Positions 1 to 7,411 of a DNA stretch of 9,159 nucleotides are shown here, piece by piece. The position numbers and the translations under genes are program-made. Within the stretch, counting starts at the first letter, position 1. Each line of letters opens with the position of its first letter. The notes under the pieces are model-generated. The model made no database searches. It worked only from the letters and a program-made list of their open reading frames with translations, and had not been told where the DNA came from. Source of the DNA: an uncultured Clostridia bacterium (GTDB taxonomy: Bacteria > Bacillota > Clostridia > Oscillospirales > Ruminococcaceae); contig CALLQM010000384.1 of NCBI GenBank assembly GCA_938014855.1, positions 1 through 9,159 of the forward strand, written 5' to 3'.

Positions 1-1
1 A

Positions 2-772
2 ACGATCTATCGTTTCTTTATCAAGGAAGGTCTTGGTGAATATGATTTGTCATCTCTGCATTATTCTACAACCGCTGGAGAGGCACTCAATCCGGAAGTT
101 TATAACCGTTGGAAAGAATATACCGGACTGAAACTGATGGAGTCCTACGGACAGACAGAAACCGTTATGCAGGCGGCCAATTTTGTCGGCACTTCTACAA
201 AACCGGGTTCTATGGGAAAACCGTCCCCGCTGTATCATCTCAAATTGGTGGATTCCAACGGGAATGATGTACCTTCCGGAACAGTCGGTGAAATTGTAAT
301 CGATACAACAAAGCCGCATTATGGATTATTTAAAGGCTACTATCGTGATGAAGAAACAACGAAAAAAAGCTGGCACGATGGGTTGTATCATACGGGCGAT
401 ACCGCTTGGATGGACGAGGACGGATATCTATGGTATGTCGGACGAACCGATGATGTCATCAAAGCATCAGGCTACCGTATTGGACCGTTTGAGATCGAAA
501 GTGTGCTGATGCAGCACCCCGCCGTACTTGAATGTGCGGTCACCGGCGCACCCGATCCTATCCGCGGCACCGTTGTAAAAGCAACCATTGTTTTGACAAA
601 ATCCTATCAGCCTTCCGATAAACTAAAAAAGGAACTCCAAAATTTTGTAAAGAAGCAGACTGCACCTTATAAATATCCTCGACAAGTTGAATTTGTAACC
701 GAGTTGCCAAAAACCATTTCCGGCAAAATCAGACGCACGGAAATCCGTGAAAAAGATAAACTTAAAAAATAA
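2..772 (+). CDS. Acyl-CoA synthetase, medium-chain (ACSM-like) type, C-terminal part, 5' truncated by window edge
   Basis: The frame is open from the first full codon at base 2, so the gene starts upstream of the window; 256 C-terminal codons are present. Enzymes of the adenylate-forming (ANL) superfamily activate a carboxylic acid with ATP to an acyl-AMP and pass it to CoA. Visible motifs are YGQTE (bases 146-160), TGD (392-400), GRTDD (from 440), the hinge-region stretch IKASGYRIGPFEIE, and the C-terminal PKTISGKIRR, whose SGK lysine (codon 725-727) is the usual adenylation lysine. The stretch GEALNPEVYNRW followed by YGQTE and GSMGKPSP resembles medium-chain/branched acyl-CoA synthetases (ACSM, MACS) more than acetate-specific Acs. 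Substrate cannot be decided from this half. No membrane segment is visible, so it is probably cytoplasmic. It ends just before a strong terminator, so it is the last gene of its transcript. Internal TTG/ATG codons are not taken as starts because homology extends to the window edge. Confidence 0.93.
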   Translation, partial: TIYRFFIKEGLGEYDLSSLHYSTTAGEALNPEVYNRWKEYTGLKLMESYGQTETVMQAANFVGTSTKPGSMGKPSPLYHLKLVDSNGNDVPSGTVGEIVIDTTKPHYGLFKGYYRDEETTKKSWHDGLYHTGDTAWMDEDGYLWYVGRTDDVIKASGYRIGPFEIESVLMQHPAVLECAVTGAPDPIRGTVVKATIVLTKSYQPSDKLKKELQNFVKKQTAPYKYPRQVEFVTELPKTISGKIRRTEIREKDKLKK

Positions 773-781
773 TTTTAATAA

Positions 782-816
782 AAAAGACCGCCGAATTGTA
801 AAGTACGCGGTCTTTT
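782..816 (+). terminator. Intrinsic terminator after the acyl-CoA synthetase gene
   Basis: AAAAGACCGC (782-791) is perfectly complementary to GCGGTCTTTT (807-816), giving a 10-bp stem with a 15-nt loop. The T run is part of the 3' arm, and the A run before the stem gives a matching U run on the other strand, so it may work in both directions. It begins 9 nt after the stop codon and separates the synthetase from yunB. Confidence 0.88.
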
Positions 817-868
817 CTGCACATTCTGCATTTTACTTGAATAAAAATAGAGAAAGGGGGGTGGGCGG

Positions 869-1567
869 ATGAAGCCGGTAACGATTCGGATAAAAAAGAA
901 AAAACTACGCCAATTTAAAGTTCTTGCATTTATAATGGCGATTGTAGTCGGGGTGTTTTGGCTGGACAGCCGTATCCGCCCCATAATTTGCATGATCACA
1001 ACGAATCAGGCCAAGCTTGCCGCTACCCGCTCGATAAACAATGCTGTGATTCATGTTATTTCAGAAGAAGATGTGGTGTATAACAGCATTGTTAATATTC
1101 AGAAAGATGAAATAGGTGAGGTCGCATCGCTTGAAACAGATATGATTGTGATGAACCGGCTAAAATCATTAGTAACCAATAAGGTTTCCGAACAGTTGAT
1201 TTTAGATGCCTCAAATACCGTTCGAGTCCCAATTGGTACGCTGCTGGGCGGACAAATCCTGTCCGGGCGTGGCCCTATTGTAGAATTTAAGGTCTTGCCT
1301 GTGGGTTATGTACAGACGGAAACTTATAATAACTTTCAGTCAGCCGGCATCAACCAAACGCTCCACCAAATTATGCTGAAAGTGACCGCTTCAGTTACCG
1401 CGGTGATACCGGCTTATACCGTAACGACCGATGTTACAACGAATCTCTGCATTGCACAAACCATTATCGTTGGAAAAGTTCCGACAGCTTACACCGATAT
1501 CAATGGAGAAAAATCGGACTTGATCGGGCAAATCAATGATTATGGGGCACAGCCTCCCGAATCATAA
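869..1567 (+). CDS. yunB: Sporulation protein YunB family
   Basis: The 232-residue product has a very basic N terminus (RIKKKKLRQFK), one hydrophobic segment at about residues 17-32, and a longer extracytoplasmic part. This fits a single-pass membrane protein. The later half carries the pattern I associate with YunB: a GTLLGGQILSGRGPIVEFKV stretch (about 125-144), then AGINQTLHQI, and a C-terminal IIVGKVPTAY. B. subtilis YunB is slightly longer (about 250 residues). It is a mother-cell sporulation gene under sigma-E there, with no defined biochemical role. The ATG at 869 is preceded by AAAGGGGGG (853-861), well spaced. I found no convincing sigma-E promoter in the short gap 817-868. The gene sits alone between a terminator and the ligA promoter. 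It supports a spore-forming host. The family call is from recalled motif patterns. Confidence 0.85.
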   Translation: MKPVTIRIKKKKLRQFKVLAFIMAIVVGVFWLDSRIRPIICMITTNQAKLAATRSINNAVIHVISEEDVVYNSIVNIQKDEIGEVASLETDMIVMNRLKSLVTNKVSEQLILDASNTVRVPIGTLLGGQILSGRGPIVEFKVLPVGYVQTETYNNFQSAGINQTLHQIMLKVTASVTAVIPAYTVTTDVTTNLCIAQTIIVGKVPTAYTDINGEKSDLIGQINDYGAQPPES

Positions 1568-1572
1568 ATACG

Positions 1573-1601
1573 TGGCTAAGAGCGGAAAATTGTGGTATAA
1601 T
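1573..1601 (+). promoter_or_regulatory. Sigma-A promoter for ligA (extended -10)
   Basis: TATAAT (1596-1601) is a perfect -10 and is preceded by TGG (1593-1595), which fits the extended TGn element. At 17-nt spacing the -35 position is TGGCTA (1573-1578), only a 3/6 match, which the extended -10 may compensate. Transcription would start near 1608, about 35 nt before the ligA ATG, and this suggests ligA is transcribed separately from yunB. Confidence 0.7.
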
Positions 1602-1642
1602 AACCAAAAATACAGAGTGACTTTTCGGGAGGACGTTTCTAT

Positions 1643-3631
1643 ATGGAATTGAAACAGGCGGAAAAACGCGCGGAAGAATTGCGCGGGATTATTGAAAAAC
1701 ATAACTATCATTATTATGTGCTCGATAATCCTCTTGTTTCCGACTATGATTATGATAAACTGCTGCATGAATTGATTGATATTGAGGAAGCGTTTCCACA
1801 GCTCGCTTTTGAAAATTCGCCGACTCGCCGCGTGGGTGGAAAAGCGCTCAATACGTTTGCTCCTGTGCGGCATGAGGTGCAGATGGGTTCCTTGCAGGAT
1901 GTGTTTGGTTTCGAGGAATTAGAGGCATTTGACAGCCGTGTGCGTGAACATATTTCCTCACCGCTTTATATTGTAGAGCCCAAAATTGACGGGCTTTCCG
2001 TTTCTTTGGAATATCGAAACGGGACGTTTACCCGCGGCTCCACTCGCGGCGATGGGATCACTGGAGAAGATGTTTCGGAAAACCTTAAAACGGTGCGGTC
2101 GATTCCTATGACTCTTCAAACGGATAATCCGCCTGCTTTTTTGGAAGTGCGGGGCGAAGTGTATATGCCTCGTTCGAGTTTTGAAAAAGTAATTGCTCGG
2201 CAGATTGAAAATGAAGAAGAACCGTTTAAAAATCCCAGAAACGCGGCCGCCGGTTCCCTGCGCCAAAAAAACAGCCGTGTGACGGCATCGCGCGGCTTGG
2301 ATATTTTTGTATTTAATATCCAGCAGATTGATGGTAAAGAATTATCCGGTCACAAACAGTCGCTAGAGTATCTACAAAATCTTGGATTTAAGACCATTCC
2401 TTCCTTTAAAGCATTTCAAAAAATCGAGGACGCAATTGAAGAAATCAAGATGATTGGGGAAAACCGATACAATTATTCCTTTGATATTGATGGTGCTGTC
2501 ATTAAAGTGGACAGTTTTGCACAAAGACATCAATTAGGTGCTACGGCAAAATTTCCGCGTTGGGCAGTTGCATTTAAATATCCCCCGGAGGAGAAAGAAA
2601 CGAAACTTCTCAACATTACGATACAAGTTGGGCGGACAGGCGCTTTAACGCCAACGGCTGTGTTTGAACCGATTACATTGGCAGGTACAACGGTCAGCCG
2701 AGCCGTTTTGCATAATCAAGACTTTATTAACCAAAAGGGCATTTCGATAGGTGACACAATTGTGGTGCGAAAAGCAGGAGAGATCATCCCGGAAGTCGTG
2801 GCGGTCGCTTCGCATCAAGAAGGAGCGCCTATTGATCAAATCCCCGATATCTGCCCTTCCTGTGGAAGTCGAGCAGAGCGCGAAGATGGGGAAGCAGTTT
2901 TGCGCTGTGTTAACGTAGCATGCCCGGCGCAAATTGCACGCAATCTAGTGCATTTTGCCAGCCGCGATGCGATGGATATTGATGGATTGGGACCTGCGGT
3001 TGTGCACCAGTTGTTAGATGCACAGCTGATTGATTCTCCCGCCGATTTGTATACTCTTACATCCGATCAGTTAAGCCATTTAGAGCGTATGGGAGAAAAA
3101 AGCGCACAGAATTTACGAAATGCGCTGGAAAAATCAAAGTCCCGTGATCTTTCAAGACTCCTTTATGCATTGGGAATACCGGGAATCGGACAAAAAGCAT
3201 CCCAGCTATTGGCGCGAAAATTTCAAACAATGGACAATGTTTTTGAGGCATCAACCGATGAAGTTGCCTCAATTGAAGGCTATGGATCCATTATGGCGCA
3301 AAGCGTTATAGACTTTTTCCAATTGGAGCAAAACCGCCGCTTGATTGAACGACTGCGTTCATTGGGGCTGAATATGCAGTGTGAAGAAGCTCCTGCGGAC
3401 GATAAGCTGGCGGGAAAAACGTTTGTGCTTACCGGTACACTTCCGACCCTTACACGCAGTGATGCCAAAGCTAAGATTGAGGCTGCGGGCGGAAAAGTCA
3501 CCGGAAGTGTATCCAAAAAAACGAATTTTGTAGTAGCGGGCGAGGATGCGGGAAGTAAGCTGACCAAAGCAAATTCACTGGGAGTAACAGTAATTGACGA
3601 ACAGCAGCTTTTAGAGAGGCTAAGTGAATAA
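1643..3631 (+). CDS. ligA: NAD-dependent DNA ligase LigA
   Basis: LigA seals nicks in duplex DNA using NAD+, chiefly in Okazaki fragment joining and repair. The 662-residue length matches the family (E. coli 671). Domain Ia for NAD binding is at the N terminus (HNYHYYVLDNPLVSDYDYD, residues 20-38). The nucleotidyltransferase lysine is K114 in EPKIDG. The OB region includes QVGRTGALTPTAVFEP. A four-cysteine zinc finger is formed by C404, C407, C422 and C427. Helix-hairpin-helix repeats follow (GIPGIGQKAS) and a BRCT domain closes the protein from about residue 590 (GKTFVLTGTL). All expected domains are complete. The common MLSLDNAF motif reads MGSLQDVF here, a variant I believe occurs in Clostridia. 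The ATG at 1643 has GGGAGGA (1627-1633) upstream. In many Firmicutes ligA follows pcrA; here its upstream neighbour is yunB. Confidence 0.99.
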   Translation: MELKQAEKRAEELRGIIEKHNYHYYVLDNPLVSDYDYDKLLHELIDIEEAFPQLAFENSPTRRVGGKALNTFAPVRHEVQMGSLQDVFGFEELEAFDSRVREHISSPLYIVEPKIDGLSVSLEYRNGTFTRGSTRGDGITGEDVSENLKTVRSIPMTLQTDNPPAFLEVRGEVYMPRSSFEKVIARQIENEEEPFKNPRNAAAGSLRQKNSRVTASRGLDIFVFNIQQIDGKELSGHKQSLEYLQNLGFKTIPSFKAFQKIEDAIEEIKMIGENRYNYSFDIDGAVIKVDSFAQRHQLGATAKFPRWAVAFKYPPEEKETKLLNITIQVGRTGALTPTAVFEPITLAGTTVSRAVLHNQDFINQKGISIGDTIVVRKAGEIIPEVVAVASHQEGAPIDQIPDICPSCGSRAEREDGEAVLRCVNVACPAQIARNLVHFASRDAMDIDGLGPAVVHQLLDAQLIDSPADLYTLTSDQLSHLERMGEKSAQNLRNALEKSKSRDLSRLLYALGIPGIGQKASQLLARKFQTMDNVFEASTDEVASIEGYGSIMAQSVIDFFQLEQNRRLIERLRSLGLNMQCEEAPADDKLAGKTFVLTGTLPTLTRSDAKAKIEAAGGKVTGSVSKKTNFVVAGEDAGSKLTKANSLGVTVIDEQQLLERLSE

Positions 3632-3642
3632 AATTTGCATAA

Positions 3643-3670
3643 GCCCGCCGGGTATAAAAATCCGGCGGGC
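3643..3670 (+). terminator. GC-rich hairpin after ligA, probable terminator
   Basis: GCCCGCCGG (3643-3651) pairs perfectly with CCGGCGGGC (3662-3670) around a 10-nt A/T-rich loop. It lies 11 nt after the ligA stop. The downstream sequence AATTCTATATTTAAG is A/U-rich but lacks a true U tract, so termination may be partial or the hairpin may mainly protect the mRNA 3' end. Confidence 0.65.
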
Positions 3671-3731
3671 AATTCTATATTTAAGAGTAAATGTTTTCTT
3701 TTTGCTAAAAATAGCAGCAGAATGATAAAAA

Positions 3732-3778
3732 TGCACCAAGATTATGAACTATTTACGAATAGTACAAAAAAAGGTGCA
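3732..3778. repeat. Nested inverted repeat upstream of the ymfF promoter
   Basis: An inner palindrome ACTATT-TACG-AATAGT (3748-3763) sits inside an outer pair TGCACC (3732-3737) and GGTGCA (3773-3778). The outer right arm overlaps the -35 position of the promoter at 3795-3803, and the inner palindrome would be about 45-60 bp upstream of the transcription start. That placement fits a regulator binding site. Read on the minus strand, the outer stem is followed by TTTTTA, so a minus-strand terminator is another reading. No regulator can be named. Confidence 0.45.
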
Positions 3779-3794
3779 CGCAAAGATCAATTTG

Positions 3795-3803
3795 TGCTAT
3801 ACT
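3795..3803 (+). promoter_or_regulatory. Extended -10 promoter for the ymfF-ymfH-lgt-folD operon
   Basis: TGC-TATACT (3795-3803) fits an extended -10 element with a 5/6 match to TATAAT. The -35 position at 17-nt spacing (3775-3780, TGCACG) is poor, so the promoter may be weak or need an activator. The predicted start near 3810 gives a leader of about 140 nt before ymfF. Confidence 0.55.
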
Positions 3804-3813
3804 GTGTTTTATG

Positions 3814-3947
3814 AAAATCTAAATTTTGCCAGGATTAATTTATTGGCTAGTTTAAGTTTCCTCTGATAAGCACCGACTTATCGACGGGAAGCAAGGTTCC
3901 ATAAACTGGATTTATGGTACGACACGCAAAATGAATTAAAGGAGATT
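3814..3947 (+). promoter_or_regulatory. Candidate structured 5' leader of ymfF (unassigned cis-regulatory RNA)
   Basis: This leader has more pairing than its A/T content suggests. GTTTCC (3856-3861) pairs with GGAAGC (3887-3892), and within it GATAAG (3865-3870) pairs perfectly with CTTATC (3877-3882) around CACCGA. A second hairpin is CCATAAA (3899-3905) with TTTATGG (3911-3917). Two competing helices are possible: CTAGTTTA (3847-3854) with TAAACTGG (3902-3909), which would break the second hairpin, and AGTTTCCT (3855-3862) with AGGAGATT (3940-3947), which would break the first hairpin and cover the ymfF ribosome binding site. I compared it from memory with common riboswitch cores (SAM, TPP, FMN, glycine, T-box, c-di-GMP, preQ1, THF, glutamine) and recognised none. 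Function is unknown; a riboswitch or protein-binding leader is only inference. Confidence 0.4.
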
Positions 3948-3952
3948 ATTGA

Positions 3953-5233
3953 ATGAGTGACCAGTTCCAAAGGATTCAGCTTTGTGACGGCGTGCATTTC
4001 AGCAGCGTTACCGATTCAAAATTTAAACACAATCGTATTACAGCGAATTGGGTGATGCCGCTTGACAGCCAAACCGTGACAAATAATGCCGTAGTACCGT
4101 TTCTGCTGCGTAAAGGCAGTCGTGAGTGCCCGGACTTTACAAAATTGAACCAGCGTTTGTGCGAATTGTATGGAGCATCTTTGTCCTGTGATGTTTCAAA
4201 ATTCGGCGGATATCAAGTGCTGGAATTGTCAATTTACGGCATTGATGACCGTTTTGCTCTGAATGGAGAATCCATGATCGGAGCCTGCACAAAACTGTTA
4301 ACCCAGGTTTTGTTGGATCCAAAATTAAATGATCAGCTTTTTTCACAGCAGGATGTAGAACTGGAAAAACAGCAGATTATTGATACTATTGAAAGTTTAA
4401 TTAACGATAAACGTTCCTATGCGATGATGCGTTGTAAATCCATCATGTGTGAAGGGGAAACCCTTGCCATTGAAAAATATGGATACATTGAGGATGCAAA
4501 AAAAATCACAGCGCAATCGGCAACCCAAGCTTACCAAAACATGATGAAAACCGCACAGGTCGAGTTGATTTTTGTAGGATGCGGTGATCCGAAAATTTCT
4601 GCGGATATTTTTAAGGATGCATTCTGCCGCATTAAACGCGAACCGATTAAAATTCAGCGTACCGATACACGAGATCATGCAGATCAAGTCAAAGAAGTGA
4701 CCGACAAAAGGAACGTTGCGCAGGCCAAACTCGTTATGGGATTTCGGACAGGCAAAATGACAACCCGACGTGAATTTGGAGCAATGCGCATGATGGTCGC
4801 TTTGTTCGGCGGAACACCCAATTCCCGCCTGTTTGTCTATGTGCGGGAAAAGCTCAGCCTTTGTTACTACTGTGCCGCTCGATTCGACCGTTTGACTGGT
4901 TTGATGTTCGTGGACAGCGGTGTAGAAAAAGAGAATAAGCAAAAAGCGCATGACGAAATTCTGCGTCAATTAGATCTTATGCGCCAGGGCAAGTTTGATG
5001 ATGATGAAATCGCTGCAGCGCGTTTGATTATGCAGAATTCTCTAAAAGCGGCAGGTGATTCGCTTGGCGTTATTGAAGAATGGTATCTTACGCAGATTAT
5101 GGACGGAGCATCTTATTCTCCGGCGGATGAATCTCAGCTTCTTGATGAAGTCACACGCGAAGATATCATCGCTGCCGCGCAAAAGGTGACTTTGGATACC
5201 GTTTATTTTCTCACTGGAAAGGAGGCAGAGTAA
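3953..5233 (+). CDS. ymfF: M16 family peptidase-like protein YmfF (non-catalytic partner; often named YfmF in databases)
   Basis: The 426-residue product has the fold pattern of M16 (pitrilysin/insulinase) proteins but no HxxEH zinc motif: the N-terminal half, where the motif normally lies, reads KLNQRLCELYGASL (from about residue 64). The C-terminal half keeps the glycine-rich and Arg/Tyr segment typical of the partner subunit, GGTPNSRLFVYVREKLS (286-302) followed by YY (305-306). M16B enzymes often work as a pair with one zinc subunit and one R/Y subunit, and the next gene supplies the zinc subunit. The family is annotated as EF-P 5-aminopentanol modification-associated because the B. subtilis genes neighbour ymfI; a direct role in EF-P modification is uncertain, and no ymfI is in this window. 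It is probably cytoplasmic, with no signal peptide. The ATG has AAAGGAGA (3938-3945) 7 nt upstream. It is the first gene of the operon. Confidence 0.88.
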   Translation: MSDQFQRIQLCDGVHFSSVTDSKFKHNRITANWVMPLDSQTVTNNAVVPFLLRKGSRECPDFTKLNQRLCELYGASLSCDVSKFGGYQVLELSIYGIDDRFALNGESMIGACTKLLTQVLLDPKLNDQLFSQQDVELEKQQIIDTIESLINDKRSYAMMRCKSIMCEGETLAIEKYGYIEDAKKITAQSATQAYQNMMKTAQVELIFVGCGDPKISADIFKDAFCRIKREPIKIQRTDTRDHADQVKEVTDKRNVAQAKLVMGFRTGKMTTRREFGAMRMMVALFGGTPNSRLFVYVREKLSLCYYCAARFDRLTGLMFVDSGVEKENKQKAHDEILRQLDLMRQGKFDDDEIAAARLIMQNSLKAAGDSLGVIEEWYLTQIMDGASYSPADESQLLDEVTREDIIAAAQKVTLDTVYFLTGKEAE

Positions 5234-5234
5234 G

Positions 5235-6530
5235 TTGGAAAAACAAATCATTAAATCCACTCGACTGGGTGAAGAAATGGTTCGAATCAAGCATAAATCC
5301 GGACTTACCATGCTGCTTTGTCCGATGAAAGGCTTTTCAACGGCTTATGCTGCGTTTTCTGCAAATGTAGGTTCTGTCGATACAGGATTCCGCACGCAGG
5401 ATGATGCTGATTTTGTAGATGTTCCTGAAGGAATTGCACATTTCCTGGAACATAAAATGTTTGAAAATCCGGATGGGGATGCATTTGCGCTGTATGCAAA
5501 GACAGGTGCTTCCGCAAATGCATTTACCTCTTTTGATAAAACATCCTATCTCTTTGCTTGTACAGACCGGTTTGAAGAATCTTTATCGATTCTTCTTGAT
5601 TTTGTACGCCGCCCTTATTTCACCAAAGAATCTGTCCAAAAGGAACAGGGAATCATCGGGCAGGAAATCCGCATGTATGATGACAATGGTGACTGGAGAG
5701 TTTTGTTTAATCTTTTAGGTGCTCTTTATGAAAAACATCCGGTGCGTATCGATATTGCCGGAACGGTTGATTCAATTGCAAAAATTGATCATGAACTTCT
5801 CTATCGCTGCTACCGTACCTTTTATAATCTTAATAATATGGTTCTTTGTGTAGCGGGCAATTTTGATATTGAAACGGTTCTGCGTGTAGCTGATAAAGTA
5901 TTAAAGCCGGATGAAAAGCCGGTGGTGATTGAACGCAAGAAATTCCAAGATTCCGAACAGGTTTATAAATCATTAGTGGAGCAAAAGCTTTCGGTTGCGA
6001 CACCGCTATTTAATTTAGGATTTAAAGGTCTATCCGAAGGCGTTACACAAAATTTAAAACATCAAGTTTTGGACGAAATTGTTTGCGAAATTATTGCGGG
6101 GGGAATGACTCCGCTTTACCGCAGACTATATGATTCCGGGCTGATTAATGCAACGTTTGATACAGAGATCATGGCTGGCCGTGACTACATGTGCTCCATC
6201 TTTTCCGGTGAAAGCCGCGACCCTGAAAAGGTTGCCCATGAGATTCGCTCAGAAATTACAAAGTTGCGCAAAGAAGGAATCGACCAAAAATTATTTGAAT
6301 TGGCGCGCCGTGCTACTTACGGCCGCTATGTGGGAATGTATTCACGCACAGAAGCTGTGGCGGGTCTTATGGCGACAACGTATTTTGCCGGAATTGACGA
6401 TATCTATTCTTTGCTGGACATTGTAGCCCATGCAACGCTTGAACAAATTACCGAACGGCTTGAAAAAGCATTTGATCCCGAAAAGTCTGCACTTTCTATC
6501 ATTCGTCCAGTTGACGAAGAGGAGGAATAA
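5235..6530 (+). CDS. ymfH: M16 family zinc metallopeptidase YmfH (often named YfmH in databases)
   Basis: The 431-residue product contains the inverted zinc motif HFLEH (residues 69-73), with H69 and H73 as probable zinc ligands and E72 as catalytic base. E144 in IIGQEI is the likely third ligand. This is the active-type subunit of the M16B pair with YmfF. The C-terminal half has GGMTPLYRRLYDSGLI, the matching glycine-rich and Arg/Tyr segment. The start is taken as TTG at 5235, one base after the ymfF stop, because AAAGGAGG (5218-5225) lies 9 nt before it and the N terminus then has the family's usual length; the next in-frame ATG (5277) would lose 14 residues and has a weaker site. The tight spacing suggests translational coupling and equal amounts of the two subunits. 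The natural substrate is not known from sequence. Confidence 0.9.
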   Translation: MEKQIIKSTRLGEEMVRIKHKSGLTMLLCPMKGFSTAYAAFSANVGSVDTGFRTQDDADFVDVPEGIAHFLEHKMFENPDGDAFALYAKTGASANAFTSFDKTSYLFACTDRFEESLSILLDFVRRPYFTKESVQKEQGIIGQEIRMYDDNGDWRVLFNLLGALYEKHPVRIDIAGTVDSIAKIDHELLYRCYRTFYNLNNMVLCVAGNFDIETVLRVADKVLKPDEKPVVIERKKFQDSEQVYKSLVEQKLSVATPLFNLGFKGLSEGVTQNLKHQVLDEIVCEIIAGGMTPLYRRLYDSGLINATFDTEIMAGRDYMCSIFSGESRDPEKVAHEIRSEITKLRKEGIDQKLFELARRATYGRYVGMYSRTEAVAGLMATTYFAGIDDIYSLLDIVAHATLEQITERLEKAFDPEKSALSIIRPVDEEEE

Positions 6531-6532
6531 GT

Positions 6533-7411
6533 ATGACGCAGACGGTTTCGTTTCCGGGCTTGGGCATCGGTGAATTTTCAATCAATCGTATCGCATTTTC
6601 GATCTTTGGACGTCCAATTTATTGGTATGGCATTATCATAGCACTGGCATTTTTGCTCGCAATCGCTTATATTTTAAAGCGCGCATCTACATTCGGTCTG
6701 AATTCAGACCGCGTGTTAGATGTTGTACTGGGTGCTGTTGTAGGCGGCATTATTGGCGCAAGAATTTATTATGTTGTATTTTCTTGGGAACAGTATCGTG
6801 AAAATTTAGCGGATGTGTTTAAAATTTGGGAAGGCGGTATCGCCATTTATGGCGGAGTGATTGGCGGCTTTCTTGTTGGTGCACTTATGTGCAGAATCCG
6901 TAAAGTGCGTTTCATCCCAATGGCGGATTTAGCAGTTGGCGGTCTCATTTTAGGCCAGTCAATCGGCCGCTGGGGTAATTTTATCAATGTGGAAGCATTT
7001 GGATCGAACACGAGCCTGCCTTGGGGAATGGCAAGCCCGTCAATTGTGGAGTATTTGACAAGGCATCAAGCGGAACTTGCGGCGCAGGGAGTGACGGTTG
7101 ATCCCTCTATGCCCGTGCATCCAACGTTTTTTTATGAATCGATATGGTGCCTTATTGGATTTCTTGTAATTGCACTGGTTACCAAACGCCGCCGTTTTGA
7201 CGGAGAATTAACGCTGCTGTATGCCGCTTGGTATGGAGCAGGACGTGCAGTGATCGAGGGTTTGCGTACAGACAGCCTAATGTGGGGCAGTATCCGCGTT
7301 TCGCAGGCGCTTGCCATTTTGCTTGTTTGCGCTTCCGTACTGGCGTGGCTGTTTATTAAATCAAAGATCAAAAAGGCAGACAATCTTAAAGCTTTATGTG
7401 GATACTGCTGA
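6533..7411 (+). CDS. lgt: Prolipoprotein diacylglyceryl transferase Lgt, probable C-terminal frame break
   Basis: Lgt moves a diacylglyceryl group from phosphatidylglycerol to the lipobox cysteine of prolipoproteins, in the cytoplasmic membrane. The 292-residue frame has several hydrophobic segments and the family signature GRWGNFINVEAFG (145-157), plus HPTFFYES (196-203) and the C-terminal arginine of EGLRTDS (R245). Tyr106 in GGIAIYGG stands where E. coli Lgt has His103. The ATG lies 2 nt after the ymfH stop, and its ribosome binding site AGAGGAGG (6518-6525) is inside the last codons of ymfH, so the two are coupled. The enzyme core is complete. The last few residues (KALCGYC) look unnatural: the +1 frame continues with LYVDTAEGQAIV and stays open into folD. 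The intact protein is probably about 351 residues with an acidic tail. Confidence 0.96.
   Translation: MTQTVSFPGLGIGEFSINRIAFSIFGRPIYWYGIIIALAFLLAIAYILKRASTFGLNSDRVLDVVLGAVVGGIIGARIYYVVFSWEQYRENLADVFKIWEGGIAIYGGVIGGFLVGALMCRIRKVRFIPMADLAVGGLILGQSIGRWGNFINVEAFGSNTSLPWGMASPSIVEYLTRHQAELAAQGVTVDPSMPVHPTFFYESIWCLIGFLVIALVTKRRRFDGELTLLYAAWYGAGRAVIEGLRTDSLMWGSIRVSQALAILLVCASVLAWLFIKSKIKKADNLKALCGYC

Noticed and set aside
817..868. Possible sigma-E promoter for yunB.
   Set aside because: The family role suggests one, but no -35/-10 pair with correct spacing matching the sigma-E consensus could be seen.
3280..3672. A 130-codon minus-strand frame opposite the end of ligA.
   Set aside because: It covers the BRCT domain of ligA in antisense and starts inside the post-ligA hairpin; no independent evidence for a gene.
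3722..3814. A 30-codon plus-strand reading frame in the ligA-ymfF gap (starts MIKMHQDYELF).
   Set aside because: No ribosome binding site, it runs through the inverted repeat and the -10 element, and I recognise no similarity. A chance frame is more likely.
3811..3822. A three-codon ATG AAA ATC TAA mini-frame at the start of the ymfF leader.
   Set aside because: It starts within a base or two of the predicted transcription start and has no ribosome binding site, so a leader peptide is not supported.
4397..4969. A 190-codon minus-strand open frame opposite ymfF.
   Set aside because: It is entirely antisense to a well-supported gene, has no recognisable domain and a composition typical of shadow frames.
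7311..7388. The 5' portion of the +1 frame over the end of lgt (starts MPFCLFALPYW).
   Set aside because: Upstream of 7389 it is a shadow of the lgt membrane segment. Only the part after 7389 looks like real coding sequence, so it is not a separate gene.
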